NCBI RefSeq assembly: GCF_001438655.1
Contig: NZ_JQBR01000004.1
Span: forward strand, 124,001 to 188,000
Length of the DNA: 64,000 nt
Direction: 5' to 3'
DNA from: Pediococcus cellicola
GTDB lineage: Bacteria; Bacillota; Bacilli; Lactobacillales; Lactobacillaceae
In this document: positions 49,596 through 58,530 of the stretch, piece by piece
Position numbering within the stretch: position 1 is the stretch's first letter
Layout: every line of letters begins with the position of its first letter
Program-made: the position numbers and the translations under genes
Notes under the pieces: model-generated
The model's input: only the letters and a program-made list of their open reading frames with translations
Databases searched by the model: none
What the model was told of the DNA's origin: nothing

Positions 49596-50369
49596 CTAAC
49601 ATGACAAAAGGCGAGCAAACTTCTGCTGTCTTTGCCGTTTCAACGCATCCGCATCCAAGCTTTCAAGACGCTTAAGTGCTGCCAGCAATCCCGCATCAAT
49701 TCTTTCATAAAGTGTTTTAGCCGGCGTTTCAGCAATAATTCCATCAACCAGCCCTATACCCGCTAACTGTTGTGCCGTCATCGGCATATATTCGCTAGCA
49801 TCACGGGTCTGGTTCTGATTTTTTAAAATAGCTTGAACGGCTTCCGGAGAGGCAACCGAAAACAAGGCATTTTCTAGCATCAAAATTTTATTAACATTAC
49901 TAAATGCCAAAGCTCCTCCACTATGTCCCTCACCTAAAAAGAGTGTCACATTAGGAACTGTCAGCTGACCCATCGCCAAAATTAAATCTGCAATGGCTTG
50001 ACTTTGACCATGCTGTTCAGAGAAAACACTGGCGTCAGCTCCTGGCATATTGAGCATCGAAATAACTGGTCGTTTAAACTTTTCAGCAGTTTTAATCACC
50101 CTTAAGGCCTTACGATACCCTGTCACGCGAACCGCGCCTGCATTCATTTCCTGCCTTTGTTGAATATTGGCCCCACGGTTGACCCCTAAAAGTGTGACCG
50201 GTCGCCCGTGAAAGAAGCCCAATCCGGCCGTAAGTGCCCTGTCATCCCCTAATTGCCGATCCCCATGGATTTCGAAAAAATCGGTTATTAACTGACTAAT
50301 CACCTGTTGTGCAGATAGGCGCTTGGCAGAACGCACAAGGGCTATTTTTTCTTCTAACTTTTTTGGCAT
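49596..50369 (-). CDS. accA: Acetyl-CoA carboxylase carboxyltransferase, alpha subunit
   Basis: The 257-residue protein has FFEIHGDRQLGDDRALTAGL, MLNMPGADAS and EGHSGGALAFSN, the CoA-binding crotonase-fold motifs. With AccD it transfers CO2 from biotin to acetyl-CoA. It is the last gene of fabH-accB-accC-accD-accA, 4 bp after accD. Confidence 0.96.
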   Translation of the reverse strand: MPKKLEEKIALVRSAKRLSAQQVISQLITDFFEIHGDRQLGDDRALTAGLGFFHGRPVTLLGVNRGANIQQRQEMNAGAVRVTGYRKALRVIKTAEKFKRPVISMLNMPGADASVFSEQHGQSQAIADLILAMGQLTVPNVTLFLGEGHSGGALAFSNVNKILMLENALFSVASPEAVQAILKNQNQTRDASEYMPMTAQQLAGIGLVDGIIAETPAKTLYERIDAGLLAALKRLESLDADALKRQRQQKFARLLSC

Positions 50370-50373
50370 GCTT

Positions 50374-51162
50374 TCATTTCCCCCGATGTAATTTCAACAA
50401 AGTAGCTAAACTACTGCGCAGGCGCTCACGTGGGACAATTTGGTCAACCAGACCATGCGTCAGTAAATCTTCAGCCGTCTGAAAATTGGCTGGCAAAATT
50501 TCATGCGAAGTTTGGGCAATCACCTGTTTACCAGCAAACCCAATCTGAGCCTTATCCTCGGCTAACACATAATCTGCTTTAAATCCAAAGCTCGCAGAAA
50601 CACCACCCATCGTAGGATCCGTTAAAACGTTAATAACGAGGGTTTTTGCATCTAACAACGCTTGCCACTCGTTTAAAATTGAATTCATCTGCAAAAGCGA
50701 ATAAATGCCTTCTTGCATGCGTGCCCCACCAGATGCAACAAACAATATCAACGGTATTTTTTGTGTCAAAGAAACCTGCATAATCTGTTTTAGCGCTGCA
50801 CCTACCGCGGTATTCAGTGTTCCCATCATAAAGTGGCTGTCCATAATTCCTAGCGCCACCGGATAGTTGTCAATTTTTGCCGTGCCAATTTCGATTGCTT
50901 CTGATTCACCGGATATCTTTTTAGCATCCTTAAGTTTGTCTTGATATCCAGGAAACTGCAAAGAATCTGATGTCTGCTTTGGCAATACCATTGGCTGCCA
51001 ACTCTCTGGATCCACGCTGATTTTTAAGCGCTGAGGGACACTTAACCGTTGCAAGTAATGACAAAAAGGACACCGAAAATACGGTGCCCACTGAAGTTCA
51101 TGGACATGCTTGCCACAGTGCTTACAAACTTGCCAGCGATTTTTTTTAGGCATATGACTCAT
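50374..51162 (-). CDS. accD: Acetyl-CoA carboxylase carboxyltransferase, beta subunit
   Basis: The 262-residue protein has the N-terminal four-Cys zinc ribbon (CKHCGKHV...CPFC), then VASGGARMQEGIYSLLQM and PTMGGVSASFGF. It pairs with AccA. It overlaps accC by 17 bp; GGGAGA precedes the ATG at 51162. Confidence 0.97.
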   Translation of the reverse strand: MSHMPKKNRWQVCKHCGKHVHELQWAPYFRCPFCHYLQRLSVPQRLKISVDPESWQPMVLPKQTSDSLQFPGYQDKLKDAKKISGESEAIEIGTAKIDNYPVALGIMDSHFMMGTLNTAVGAALKQIMQVSLTQKIPLILFVASGGARMQEGIYSLLQMNSILNEWQALLDAKTLVINVLTDPTMGGVSASFGFKADYVLAEDKAQIGFAGKQVIAQTSHEILPANFQTAEDLLTHGLVDQIVPRERLRSSLATLLKLHRGK

Positions 51163-52489
51163 TTTTGGTTTCTCCCATTAATTCTTCAACTGAATGGATT
51201 GTATAGTGATCTTCCATAAAAGCCTTGCTGTGAACGAGTTGTCTCAACTCACTCAGATTGCTCCCGATGCCTTCAACTCTCACTTGTTCAAGAGCATCTT
51301 GCATCTTTAGAATGGCCATTTTTCTGGTCTTAGCACTCACAATAATTTTCGCAAGTAGGCGATCATAATATGGCGTCACCTGATCGCCTGCCTTTAAGCC
51401 GGTATCTACTCGTGCTTTTTCAGGAAGGCAGAATTGATCCAAACGCCCCGTTTCAAACTGACCTTCCTCTAAGTCATTTTCGGCATTTAACCGGCATTCA
51501 ATGGCATGTCCTTTAAAATGAATCGTTCGCAAATTTGGTGTTTCACGAGCCGCCACCTGAATTTGTGCTTGCACGATGTCAACTTGACTAGTTTCTTCAG
51601 TAACGCCATGTTCCACTTGTAAACGCGTGTTCATTTCCAAAAAGTAGAATTGATGATGCACAAATAAGAATTCAACTGTACCAAGACTTTCATAATGGGC
51701 ACCATCCAATAATTGATGAACAAGTTGATAAAGTTGTTGACGTTCGGCTTGATTCAAAACGCTCGCATTACTTTCTTCAATGATTTTTTGACGATGTTTT
51801 TGTAAGCTACAATCACGATCACCTAGAATCATCAAGTGGTCACGCCACCCCAACACTTGCACTTCAATATGACGAGCGGTTTCAAAATCTCTTTCTAAGT
51901 ATACTGTACTGTCCAAAAAGGACATTCCTGCTTCTTCTTTAACGGTTTCGTATTTGGCTAATAATTCTTTTGCTGAGTTAGCTTTGCGAATGCCTTTGCC
52001 ACCGCCACCATGACTGGCTTTTAAGAGTACTGGATATCCTAGTTTGTTAGCCGCTGCATAGAGTTGAGGTTCACTTGAAATCATCTCAGAACCCGGAATA
52101 ACCGTGAGTCCCCGGCTTAGGGCAATTTTTCGGGAATGCGTCTTATCAGAAAAATCTCGAATGTGTGTTGCTTGTGGGCCAATCCAAGTCATACCACACT
52201 CTTCACACATCTGAGCAAACAGTTCATCCTCAGATAAAAATCCATATCCAGGATGGATCGCATCTGCATGTATATTAATGCCTGCCATCAAAATGGCTTC
52301 ACGATTTAAATAGGAATCCTTAGCCGCTGCCGGACCAATACAAATAGCCTCGTCGGCCAGCTGAACAAACATTGCGCCCTGATCAGCTTTTGAAAAGACG
52401 GCAACAGTCGCAATATCCATTTTTTGGCAGGCACGAATGATACGAATCGCGATTTCGCCACGGTTTGCAATTAATACTTTTTTAAACAT
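51146..52489 (-). CDS. accC: Biotin carboxylase subunit of acetyl-CoA carboxylase
   Basis: The 447-residue ATP-grasp protein has KVLIANRGEIAIRIIRAC, the glycine-rich KASHGGGGKGIRKA and the catalytic FLEMNTRLQVEHGVTE. It carboxylates biotin on AccB using ATP and bicarbonate. It overlaps accB by 8 bp. Confidence 0.97.
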   Translation of the reverse strand: MFKKVLIANRGEIAIRIIRACQKMDIATVAVFSKADQGAMFVQLADEAICIGPAAAKDSYLNREAILMAGINIHADAIHPGYGFLSEDELFAQMCEECGMTWIGPQATHIRDFSDKTHSRKIALSRGLTVIPGSEMISSEPQLYAAANKLGYPVLLKASHGGGGKGIRKANSAKELLAKYETVKEEAGMSFLDSTVYLERDFETARHIEVQVLGWRDHLMILGDRDCSLQKHRQKIIEESNASVLNQAERQQLYQLVHQLLDGAHYESLGTVEFLFVHHQFYFLEMNTRLQVEHGVTEETSQVDIVQAQIQVAARETPNLRTIHFKGHAIECRLNAENDLEEGQFETGRLDQFCLPEKARVDTGLKAGDQVTPYYDRLLAKIIVSAKTRKMAILKMQDALEQVRVEGIGSNLSELRQLVHSKAFMEDHYTIHSVEELMGETKNESYA

Positions 52490-52874
52490 TCTGATTTCCT
52501 TTTACTAAAGTCATGAGGGGCTGATCATAAGCGACTGGATCGCCGTTCTTAACGTGAATAGTCGCGATGGTCCCGGCTTGTGTACTGGTAACGTCATTAA
52601 ACAACTTCATACTTTCAATTTGTGCGACTACTTCACCCTGTTTGATCGCTTTTCCTGCCTTAAGTTGTTTTTCAAGGTGAACAACCCCTACCATGGGACT
52701 TTTAATAACGACCTCATTCGTATTGGGAAGATTAACAGTCCTCTCAGTATTTGAAGAAACACCTGATTTTTCTTTTTTGACATGTATTTTGACTTGATCA
52801 AATTCTAAATCCACTTCACTGAAATTCATTTTCTCTAATTTGTCCAGTAAGTGATCAACATCCGTTATATTCAA
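52482..52874 (-). CDS. accB: Biotin carboxyl carrier protein of acetyl-CoA carboxylase
   Basis: The 130-residue carrier has an N-terminal helix, a charged linker, and a biotinyl domain with IESMKLFNDV, where Lys of SMKL is biotinylated in place of the usual AMKM. I start it at a TTG at 52874, eight bases after a perfect AGGAGG; in-frame sequence further upstream overlaps fabH. It lies between fabH and accC. Confidence 0.94.
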   Translation of the reverse strand: MNITDVDHLLDKLEKMNFSEVDLEFDQVKIHVKKEKSGVSSNTERTVNLPNTNEVVIKSPMVGVVHLEKQLKAGKAIKQGEVVAQIESMKLFNDVTSTQAGTIATIHVKNGDPVAYDQPLMTLVKGNQNV

Positions 52875-52887
52875 ACTAATCAACCTC

Positions 52888-53868
52888 CTAGAAATTGATA
52901 AGCATGCTTGCATAATCCAACCCAGCACCAAATCCTGTTAAAAGAATTTTTTTCGGTGCCTGTGCATCTCGTTTCAATTGGTCCAGTGCCATAGGAATTC
53001 CCGCTGAAGAAGTGTTGCCATATTGCACAACATTAACCGGAAATTTCTGCATCGGAATGCCTAGAGTCTGGCTAATCTTTTCAATGATACGCAAATTAGC
53101 TTGATGACAAATCACAGCATCAATGGTCGTAGCATCCAAGTGATTTTTGGCAAGAATGTGCTGCATCTGAACGGGTACTTTTTCAGTTGCAAATGTAAAC
53201 ACCGAGCGGCCATCTTGAAAAAAGGCATCCATTTTTGGATAATTTGTTGCGGCAATTTCTTTGATTGGCTGCACCCGGCCACTATGAATAGTTTGGTGTT
53301 CACTACCTACACTTTGTAATTTTTCATCAATTAAAAATTCTTCGTTTGAATTTTCAGTGACCTCTAAAAGTGCCCCACCAGCTCCGTCACCAAAGAAAAC
53401 CGCTGCCGTTCGATCTGTAAAATCCATCATTTTAGAATTTGTTTCCCCGCTAATCACCATGGCATTGTGATAGCGTCCTGTACGCAGAAATTTTTCCGCT
53501 GTGCTCAAGCCGAACACAAATCCAGCACACGCTGCTGAAATATCCATTGCAAACGCGTTTTTAGCGCCAATCTTGTCCTGAACTATACAAGCCGTAGCCG
53601 GTGTTAAGCTATCCGGTGTGATTGTTGAAACCAAAATTAAATCAATGTCGGCCGCTTGTAAGCCACTTTTTTCAAGTAATTGCTGAGCAACCTGCGTACA
53701 CAAATCAGAAGTATCTTCGTCATTCATCGCATAGTGTCGTGTTTGAATACCCGTATGCGTTTGAATCCATTCATCACTGGTATCCATGATTTTACTTAGT
53801 TCAAAATTGTCCACAACCCGTTTAGGGACATAATGACCAGTTGCTGAAATCTTAACGTTCACCGTCAT
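52888..53868 (-). CDS. fabH: Beta-ketoacyl-ACP synthase III
   Basis: The 326-residue thiolase-fold enzyme has the catalytic triad in SAACAGFVFGL (Cys), CHQANLRI (His) and YGNTSSAGIP (Asn). It condenses acetyl-CoA with malonyl-ACP, the first step of fatty acid synthesis. The ATG at 53868 has GAGGAAG upstream. It heads a five-gene fabH-accBCDA cluster; an extended -10 (TGTTAAAAT) lies about 45 bp upstream. No FabT-like operator was recognised. Confidence 0.96.
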   Translation of the reverse strand: MTVNVKISATGHYVPKRVVDNFELSKIMDTSDEWIQTHTGIQTRHYAMNDEDTSDLCTQVAQQLLEKSGLQAADIDLILVSTITPDSLTPATACIVQDKIGAKNAFAMDISAACAGFVFGLSTAEKFLRTGRYHNAMVISGETNSKMMDFTDRTAAVFFGDGAGGALLEVTENSNEEFLIDEKLQSVGSEHQTIHSGRVQPIKEIAATNYPKMDAFFQDGRSVFTFATEKVPVQMQHILAKNHLDATTIDAVICHQANLRIIEKISQTLGIPMQKFPVNVVQYGNTSSAGIPMALDQLKRDAQAPKKILLTGFGAGLDYASMLINF

Positions 53869-53984
53869 ACTAACTTCCTCACTTATTCCTGTTTTCTTTA
53901 TTTTAACAATCTTTGCGATTCTTGGGTAATTTGGAATGGCTTCCACGTTAAATTTTTACACTTTATTAGTTTTTGGCCCAATAA

Positions 53985-54029
53985 AAAATAGTAACACCCA
54001 GAAATGAACATTCCCAGATGTCACTATTT
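53985..54029 (-). terminator. Terminator of the manO-EIIA-EIIB unit
   Basis: On the minus strand AATAGTGACA pairs imperfectly with TGTTACTATT around a longer loop, with a T6 run after it. Confidence 0.7.
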
Positions 54030-54034
54030 ATTGA

Positions 54035-54535
54035 TTAAAGATGATATTTTTCTAACATCGGTAAAATTTCTTTTTTGCCGTCACTTGGAACTTTCTGTGC
54101 AAAAACATCTAACCCCAATTCATGCAAAGTACGAATGGCCTTCACTTCCAAAGGACCCACTGCAATGGTCTCATTTAACATGGTCATTCCTTCTGAATAA
54201 GCCAGGCTACCAATGTCAATACCTAAATGGCTTAGATTGACACCGCCCTGAACCAACCTTAACATGTCTTGGACCGTCTCCGTTAACAGAAGAATTTTAA
54301 ATGAATCAAACATAGGATCATGATAGAGACGCAACATTTTTTCAATCGTAATCACATTAGTCGGTACGCCCATCGGTGCAGCCTGCGTGATTAACGTCTT
54401 ACGTAACGCATCATTGGCAACATTATCAGATACCACCAAAATGCGGTTTGGATGAATATTTTTTGTCCATGAGGTCGCAACTTGTCCGTGTAGTAAACGA
54501 CTATCCACCCGAGCTAATAAAATTTCCATTGCCAT
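54035..54535 (-). CDS. PTS mannose-family EIIB, stand-alone copy
   Basis: The 166-residue protein has the EIIB-man signature LARVDSRLLHGQVATSW, with the phosphorylated His at residue 16. It would take phosphate from an EIIA and pass it to the sugar in the EIIC-EIID channel. Its start overlaps the stop of the EIIA gene (TAATG). It is the second EIIB of this locus; the first is fused in 57362-58342, and the proteins are clearly paralogous. Confidence 0.93.
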   Translation of the reverse strand: MAMEILLARVDSRLLHGQVATSWTKNIHPNRILVVSDNVANDALRKTLITQAAPMGVPTNVITIEKMLRLYHDPMFDSFKILLLTETVQDMLRLVQGGVNLSHLGIDIGSLAYSEGMTMLNETIAVGPLEVKAIRTLHELGLDVFAQKVPSDGKKEILPMLEKYHL

Positions 54536-54945
54536 TACCTACCGTCTCCGTCATCTTGAATTTCCAAGTGACGCACGCCAGCTTTGGCAGTTGCCTCCAA
54601 GTGCATGACAACTTCTGATAATGTACGATCGCGCACCGTATAAGCTTCAACCAACATGGGTAAATTCAGGCCCGCAAGTAACGCCATGTTCTCTGCATGT
54701 TCAGATACAATTTGGGTAGCCACATTAAAGGGTGTGCCACCATATAAATCGACCAGCAAGACAACCTGGTCCTGTTTTGAAAAACCAGCAAGTGCCTTTT
54801 GATAATCTTGCATTAGTTTCTCTGGATCTTCACCAGGTTGAAAATTGACTGCAACTATTTTTTCTTGTGCTCCAAAGATCATAAAAGACGATTTTAAAAT
54901 ACTTTCCGCCAATTCACCATGACTGGCGACAATATATGCGATCAT
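54535..54945 (-). CDS. PTS mannose-family EIIA, stand-alone copy
   Basis: The 136-residue protein starts MIAYIVASHGELAESIL, with the phosphorylated His at residue 9, and has VVLLVDLYGGTPFNVA. It accepts phosphate from HPr. The ATG at 54945 has GGGGAG eight bases upstream; a GTG at 54954 also opens the frame. It lies 58 bp after manO and overlaps EIIB. Confidence 0.93.
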   Translation of the reverse strand: MIAYIVASHGELAESILKSSFMIFGAQEKIVAVNFQPGEDPEKLMQDYQKALAGFSKQDQVVLLVDLYGGTPFNVATQIVSEHAENMALLAGLNLPMLVEAYTVRDRTLSEVVMHLEATAKAGVRHLEIQDDGDGR

Positions 54946-55003
54946 ACACTTCACTCCCCTTGTCTGCTTGTCTCTTGATGCTCAAGTCTGTCAGTTGTCT
55001 CGA

Positions 55004-55384
55004 TTAATGACTTTTCCGTGTAACTAGGCGCTTGACCCCGCGTTTAATCACATCCCACATTCCTAATGAACGTACAATGCGGTCTGGGTCTACATAATTG
55101 CGAATCGCACGTAAGACTTGCTTAGGATCCTTTGCTGCAAAAGAATACGTGCCATTCTTTTTTGTCTTCATAGCAAATCTAGGAATCCACTTGCCCTTGA
55201 AAATCACAGAAACGATCACATAATCCACTTCATCCCAAGGAATTTGGACAAATTTTCTGACATCTCGATCGTTAAAAAACTCGAACCCGCGATCGCCAAT
55301 CATAATTTTTCCATAGTCTGTCATTCCTAAAAAAGAAGTGCCTTCTACTACGAGATCAACCTTTGTATTAATCGATTGTGGCAT
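55004..55384 (-). CDS. manO: DUF956 protein ManO, accessory to mannose PTS
   Basis: The 126-residue protein matches the DUF956 family found at the end of Lactobacillales man operons: NTKVDLVVEGTSFLGMTDYG and VQIPWDEVDYVIVSV. A regulatory role in man expression has been proposed for the family, but the mechanism is unclear. It is preceded by its own promoter (55421-55449) and a terminator after EIID, so it probably starts a separate unit with the second EIIA and EIIB. Confidence 0.9.
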   Translation of the reverse strand: MPQSINTKVDLVVEGTSFLGMTDYGKIMIGDRGFEFFNDRDVRKFVQIPWDEVDYVIVSVIFKGKWIPRFAMKTKKNGTYSFAAKDPKQVLRAIRNYVDPDRIVRSLGMWDVIKRGVKRLVTRKSH

Positions 55385-55420
55385 TTAATTTTACTCCATT
55401 TCTTCCTCTTAATGACCACC

Positions 55421-55449
55421 ATTATAAGGCGTTTCGGTCATTTAAGCAA
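55421..55449 (-). promoter_or_regulatory. Sigma-A type promoter of manO-EIIA-EIIB
   Basis: TTGCTT (55444-55449) and a perfect TATAAT (55421-55426) are spaced 17 bp apart on the minus strand, about 40 bp upstream of manO. Confidence 0.75.
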
Positions 55450-55492
55450 AATAATTTATGATTCAATCAAATTGTTTTACCTGCATCACTTA

Positions 55493-55543
55493 AAATTTAA
55501 AAAAATAAGTAAAATCATTTCTGACTTTACTTATTTTAAATTT
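55493..55543 (-). terminator. Terminator after the EIID gene
   Basis: AAATTTAAAATAAGTAAA pairs with TTTACTTATT and the following T- and A-rich bases, giving a long AT-rich stem and T7 tail on the minus strand. It is 50-100 bp past the EIID stop. Confidence 0.7.
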
Positions 55544-55593
55544 GTCTTTTCCTTAAGACTGGTTATCAGCCTATCCCAATATAGTGATTAATT

Positions 55594-56508
55594 TTACATT
55601 AAACCAATAACGTGGAATACAACACCGACAACGAACAAGCCAAGAATGACAACTAATGGAGAAACCTTCTTCTTTAAGAGCCACATACATAAGAAAGTTA
55701 AAAGAACAGCTGCTAAACCTGGAATCAAAAGATCCAAGTTATCTTGTAAGGTAGTCACCTTATCAAGTGTTAATGAACGACCTGCAGCTTGTTGAATCAA
55801 GGCTTCCTTAATACCAGCAGCTCCTGATGGAAGATGACTCCAGTCAATGTAGGCACCTTTTTGTTGACGCACTGTTGAAACAATCGGCGTAAACTTCACA
55901 ACTACCCAGCGGTTAATCAACGCCCCAATGATAAACATACCTACGATGGAAGCAACTTTAGTGACGTTTTGTAATAAGCCACCGGATAAATCATTCGTAA
56001 TCGCACTACCTGCTCGGTAGCCAAACTCTTGTGTATACCACATAAAGCCCATTCGGATGACGTTCCATGCGACAAAGTAAAGAATTGGTCCCATGATATT
56101 TCCACCCATTGCAAGTGAAGCAGCAACGGCACCAATAATTGGTTTAACAGTGTACCAGAACACAGGATCACCAATACCAGCTAAAGGACCCATCATACCA
56201 ACTTTAACGTTTTGGATCGTGGCATCATCAATTGGAGCACCATTTGCACGGTCCTCTTCAAGGGCCATTGTGACACCAATAATTGGTGAAGCCAAGTAAG
56301 GATGAGTATTAAAGAATACCAAATGACGCTTCAAGGCCTCAGAGCGTTCCTCTTTTGTCTTATACAAGCGTTTAATCATTGGAATTAATGAATAACACCA
56401 GCCACCATTTTGCATACGTTCGTAGTTCCATGAACCTTGAATGAATGTTTGACGTAGCCAGATAGAAATATGATCGCCACGTGTTAATTTTATTTGTTTA
56501 TCTGCCAT
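55594..56508 (-). CDS. manZ: PTS mannose-family EIID
   Basis: The 304-residue membrane protein begins after a charged N-terminus, with IWLRQTFIQGSWNYERMQ, GVTMALEEDRANGA and MGPLAGIGDPVFWYT, all typical of EIID-man. With EIIC it forms the sugar-translocating complex, which also serves as receptor for some class IIa bacteriocins in related species. GGAGGAG precedes the start. It lies 21 bp after the EIIC gene. Confidence 0.96.
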   Translation of the reverse strand: MADKQIKLTRGDHISIWLRQTFIQGSWNYERMQNGGWCYSLIPMIKRLYKTKEERSEALKRHLVFFNTHPYLASPIIGVTMALEEDRANGAPIDDATIQNVKVGMMGPLAGIGDPVFWYTVKPIIGAVAASLAMGGNIMGPILYFVAWNVIRMGFMWYTQEFGYRAGSAITNDLSGGLLQNVTKVASIVGMFIIGALINRWVVVKFTPIVSTVRQQKGAYIDWSHLPSGAAGIKEALIQQAAGRSLTLDKVTTLQDNLDLLIPGLAAVLLTFLCMWLLKKKVSPLVVILGLFVVGVVFHVIGLM

Positions 56509-56529
56509 TTTCTATGCTCCTCCTTTTCT

Positions 56530-57336
56530 CTAATAATGATCAATAATATCGCCAACAGGGTCGCCAGTATTTGAACCGCCACCATTATTAGATCCACCTT
56601 GTTGTGAAAGTGAAAGGTAAATAAGAGCGAGGGACAAACCAATAGCACCAAGTGCAATTAAAGTTAATTGACTAATGGTTGCTAAAACAAAACCAATGGC
56701 AAAGAATGGCCAAACTTCACGGGTAGCAATCATGTTAATAACCATTGCATATCCAACGGCCACAACCATACCACCACCGATTGATAAACCATCTGTTAAC
56801 CAGCTTGGCATTGCATCTAACATTCCCTTAACAGGACCAGCACCAATTGCTAAGATTAATGCGGCAGGAACTGCAATTCGGACACCTTGTAAACAAACAG
56901 CAAATAAATGCCAGCCTTCAACACCACGAATACTTCCACGGCTAGCTGCAGCATCCATCAAGTGAACAACACCAGTTGCAATGGTACGAACAATGATAGT
57001 TAAAAGTAATCCGGCAACAGATAGTGGAATTGCAATCGCAATCGCTGATGAAACTCCGGCTCTGCCCTGTCCACCAAGAACAAGAATAATTGCAGATGCA
57101 ACAGATGCTAAAGCAGCATCAGGTGCGACAGCAGCACCGATATTTGCCCAACCCAAAGCGATCATCTGAAGTGAACCACCTAAGATCATGCAAGGAACTA
57201 AGTTTCCTGTTACCAAACCAATTAAAGTACAAGCAATTACTGGTTGATGAAAATGGAATTCATCCAAAATTCCTTCCATACCAGCTAGAAATGATACTAA
57301 AATAACTAATACCACTTGAATAGCGTTTAAAGTCAT
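56530..57336 (-). CDS. manY: PTS mannose-family EIIC
   Basis: The 268-residue polytopic protein begins MTLNAIQVVLVILVSFLAGM and has GMEGILDEFHFHQPVIACTL and ALGWANIGAAVAPDAALASV, hallmark EIIC-man sequences. The C-terminus ends in a Gly/Ser/Asn-rich tail (QQGGSNNGGGSNTG). It lies between EIIAB and EIID. Confidence 0.96.
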   Translation of the reverse strand: MTLNAIQVVLVILVSFLAGMEGILDEFHFHQPVIACTLIGLVTGNLVPCMILGGSLQMIALGWANIGAAVAPDAALASVASAIILVLGGQGRAGVSSAIAIAIPLSVAGLLLTIIVRTIATGVVHLMDAAASRGSIRGVEGWHLFAVCLQGVRIAVPAALILAIGAGPVKGMLDAMPSWLTDGLSIGGGMVVAVGYAMVINMIATREVWPFFAIGFVLATISQLTLIALGAIGLSLALIYLSLSQQGGSNNGGGSNTGDPVGDIIDHY

Positions 57337-57361
57337 GATTATTCCTCCAATTTCTTAAAAC

Positions 57362-58342
57362 TTAAGCTTTCTTTTGTTTGTTCAACTCATTTTGAGCTTT
57401 TTGAAGAATTGCATCCATATTTTCCTTTGAATCAGCAGGAACCTTACGAACATCGAATGTCACTCCATCAGCTTTTAATTTTCCAAACGTATCAATATCA
57501 TCTTGGTCAAAAGCCAAAACTTTGTTAGGTTGAACCTTTCCTACAGAATGTGACATAGAACCAATATTTAAAGTCTTAATTGGCACGCCACCTTCAATGG
57601 CCTTAAGCGCATCTTGTGGAGTTTCAAAAAGTAATAAAGCTCGTTGACCACCAAAATGCTTATCATCTTTAGCCAACTTAATCATTTGATTGATTGGAAC
57701 CACATGAGCCTTAACACCAGAAGGAGCAGCTTGCTTAATCATATTGGTTCGCAATTCATCGTGTGCCACATTATCGGAAACAACGATAATCCGTGTTGGA
57801 TTCGTCGTCTTTGTCCAAGTTGTTGCAACCTGACCATGAAGTAAACGAGAATCAATTCGTGCCAAAACATATTCAAGCTTGCCAGGCGCGCCTGCATTTG
57901 ATGGTTGTGCGTTTGCTTTAGCAGCTGCCTTTGGTTTTGGTTGTAATTCTTCTGGTCGAATTTTGATTCCTTCTACACCAGTTTCGAGGATATGAGCTGC
58001 GATGTCACGCGCACTATCCATAGACATTCTGGAAGCATATGCTTCAATTAACATTGGCAAATTCAATCCAGAAACAATTGCCCACGTATCTTTGTGAGCT
58101 TCAAATAAGTTATTAACTTGGTTGAAAGGTGTGCCGCCCCATAGATCAACTAAGAATAATACCTCATCTTGATTCTCGAAAGTGGCAACCGCCGCTTCCA
58201 ATTTTCCTTTAATGTCATCAGGTCCTTCGCTGGGTTTTAACGTAACAGCCTTGACGTCTTTTTGTTCACCGAAAATCATTGATCCGGATTGCAAAATACC
58301 ATTGGCGAATTCACCATGACTAGCAATGATAATCCCTACCAT
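57362..58342 (-). CDS. manX: PTS mannose-family EIIAB
   Basis: The 326-residue fusion has an EIIA domain (IIASHGEFANGILQSGS with His9, LFLVDLWGGTPFNQ), an Ala/Pro linker (PKPKAAAKANAQPSNAGAPG) and an EIIB domain (LARIDSRLLHGQVATTW). It phosphorylates mannose, glucose or a related sugar during uptake. It is the first structural gene behind the sigma-54 promoter at 58477-58492, with a leader of about 120 bases. AGGAGG precedes the start. Confidence 0.97.
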   Translation of the reverse strand: MVGIIIASHGEFANGILQSGSMIFGEQKDVKAVTLKPSEGPDDIKGKLEAAVATFENQDEVLFLVDLWGGTPFNQVNNLFEAHKDTWAIVSGLNLPMLIEAYASRMSMDSARDIAAHILETGVEGIKIRPEELQPKPKAAAKANAQPSNAGAPGKLEYVLARIDSRLLHGQVATTWTKTTNPTRIIVVSDNVAHDELRTNMIKQAAPSGVKAHVVPINQMIKLAKDDKHFGGQRALLLFETPQDALKAIEGGVPIKTLNIGSMSHSVGKVQPNKVLAFDQDDIDTFGKLKADGVTFDVRKVPADSKENMDAILQKAQNELNKQKKA

Positions 58343-58476
58343 TTCTATACCTCCTAATTTTGATTGTTACAGTAAATAAAATTAATAAATAAGTTCTCTA
58401 TACCCTGTAACTAATTTTTGAATCAGACGTTGATACTTAAGTACAAGACCATCATTTTTGCACTCACCCTTATATA

Positions 58477-58492
58477 TGCAAAAACCGTGCCA
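58477..58492 (-). promoter_or_regulatory. Sigma-54 (-24/-12) promoter of the mannose PTS operon
   Basis: The minus strand reads TGGCACGGTTTTTGCA, matching the -24 GG and -12 GC elements with the required 10-bp spacing. Its position upstream of manX, next to a LevR-type activator gene, is strong support. No rpoN gene lies in this window. Confidence 0.93.
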
Positions 58493-58504
58493 AGATACAC
58501 TACG

Positions 58505-58518
58505 TGAAAACGCCTACT
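58505..58518. promoter_or_regulatory. Putative catabolite responsive element (cre)
   Basis: TGAAAACGCCTACT agrees with TGWAARCGYTWNCW at 13 of 14 positions. It lies 13 bp upstream of the -24 box, between promoter and activator dyad, where CcpA could block activation. Confidence 0.5.
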
Positions 58519-58530
58519 TCAACACTAAAA

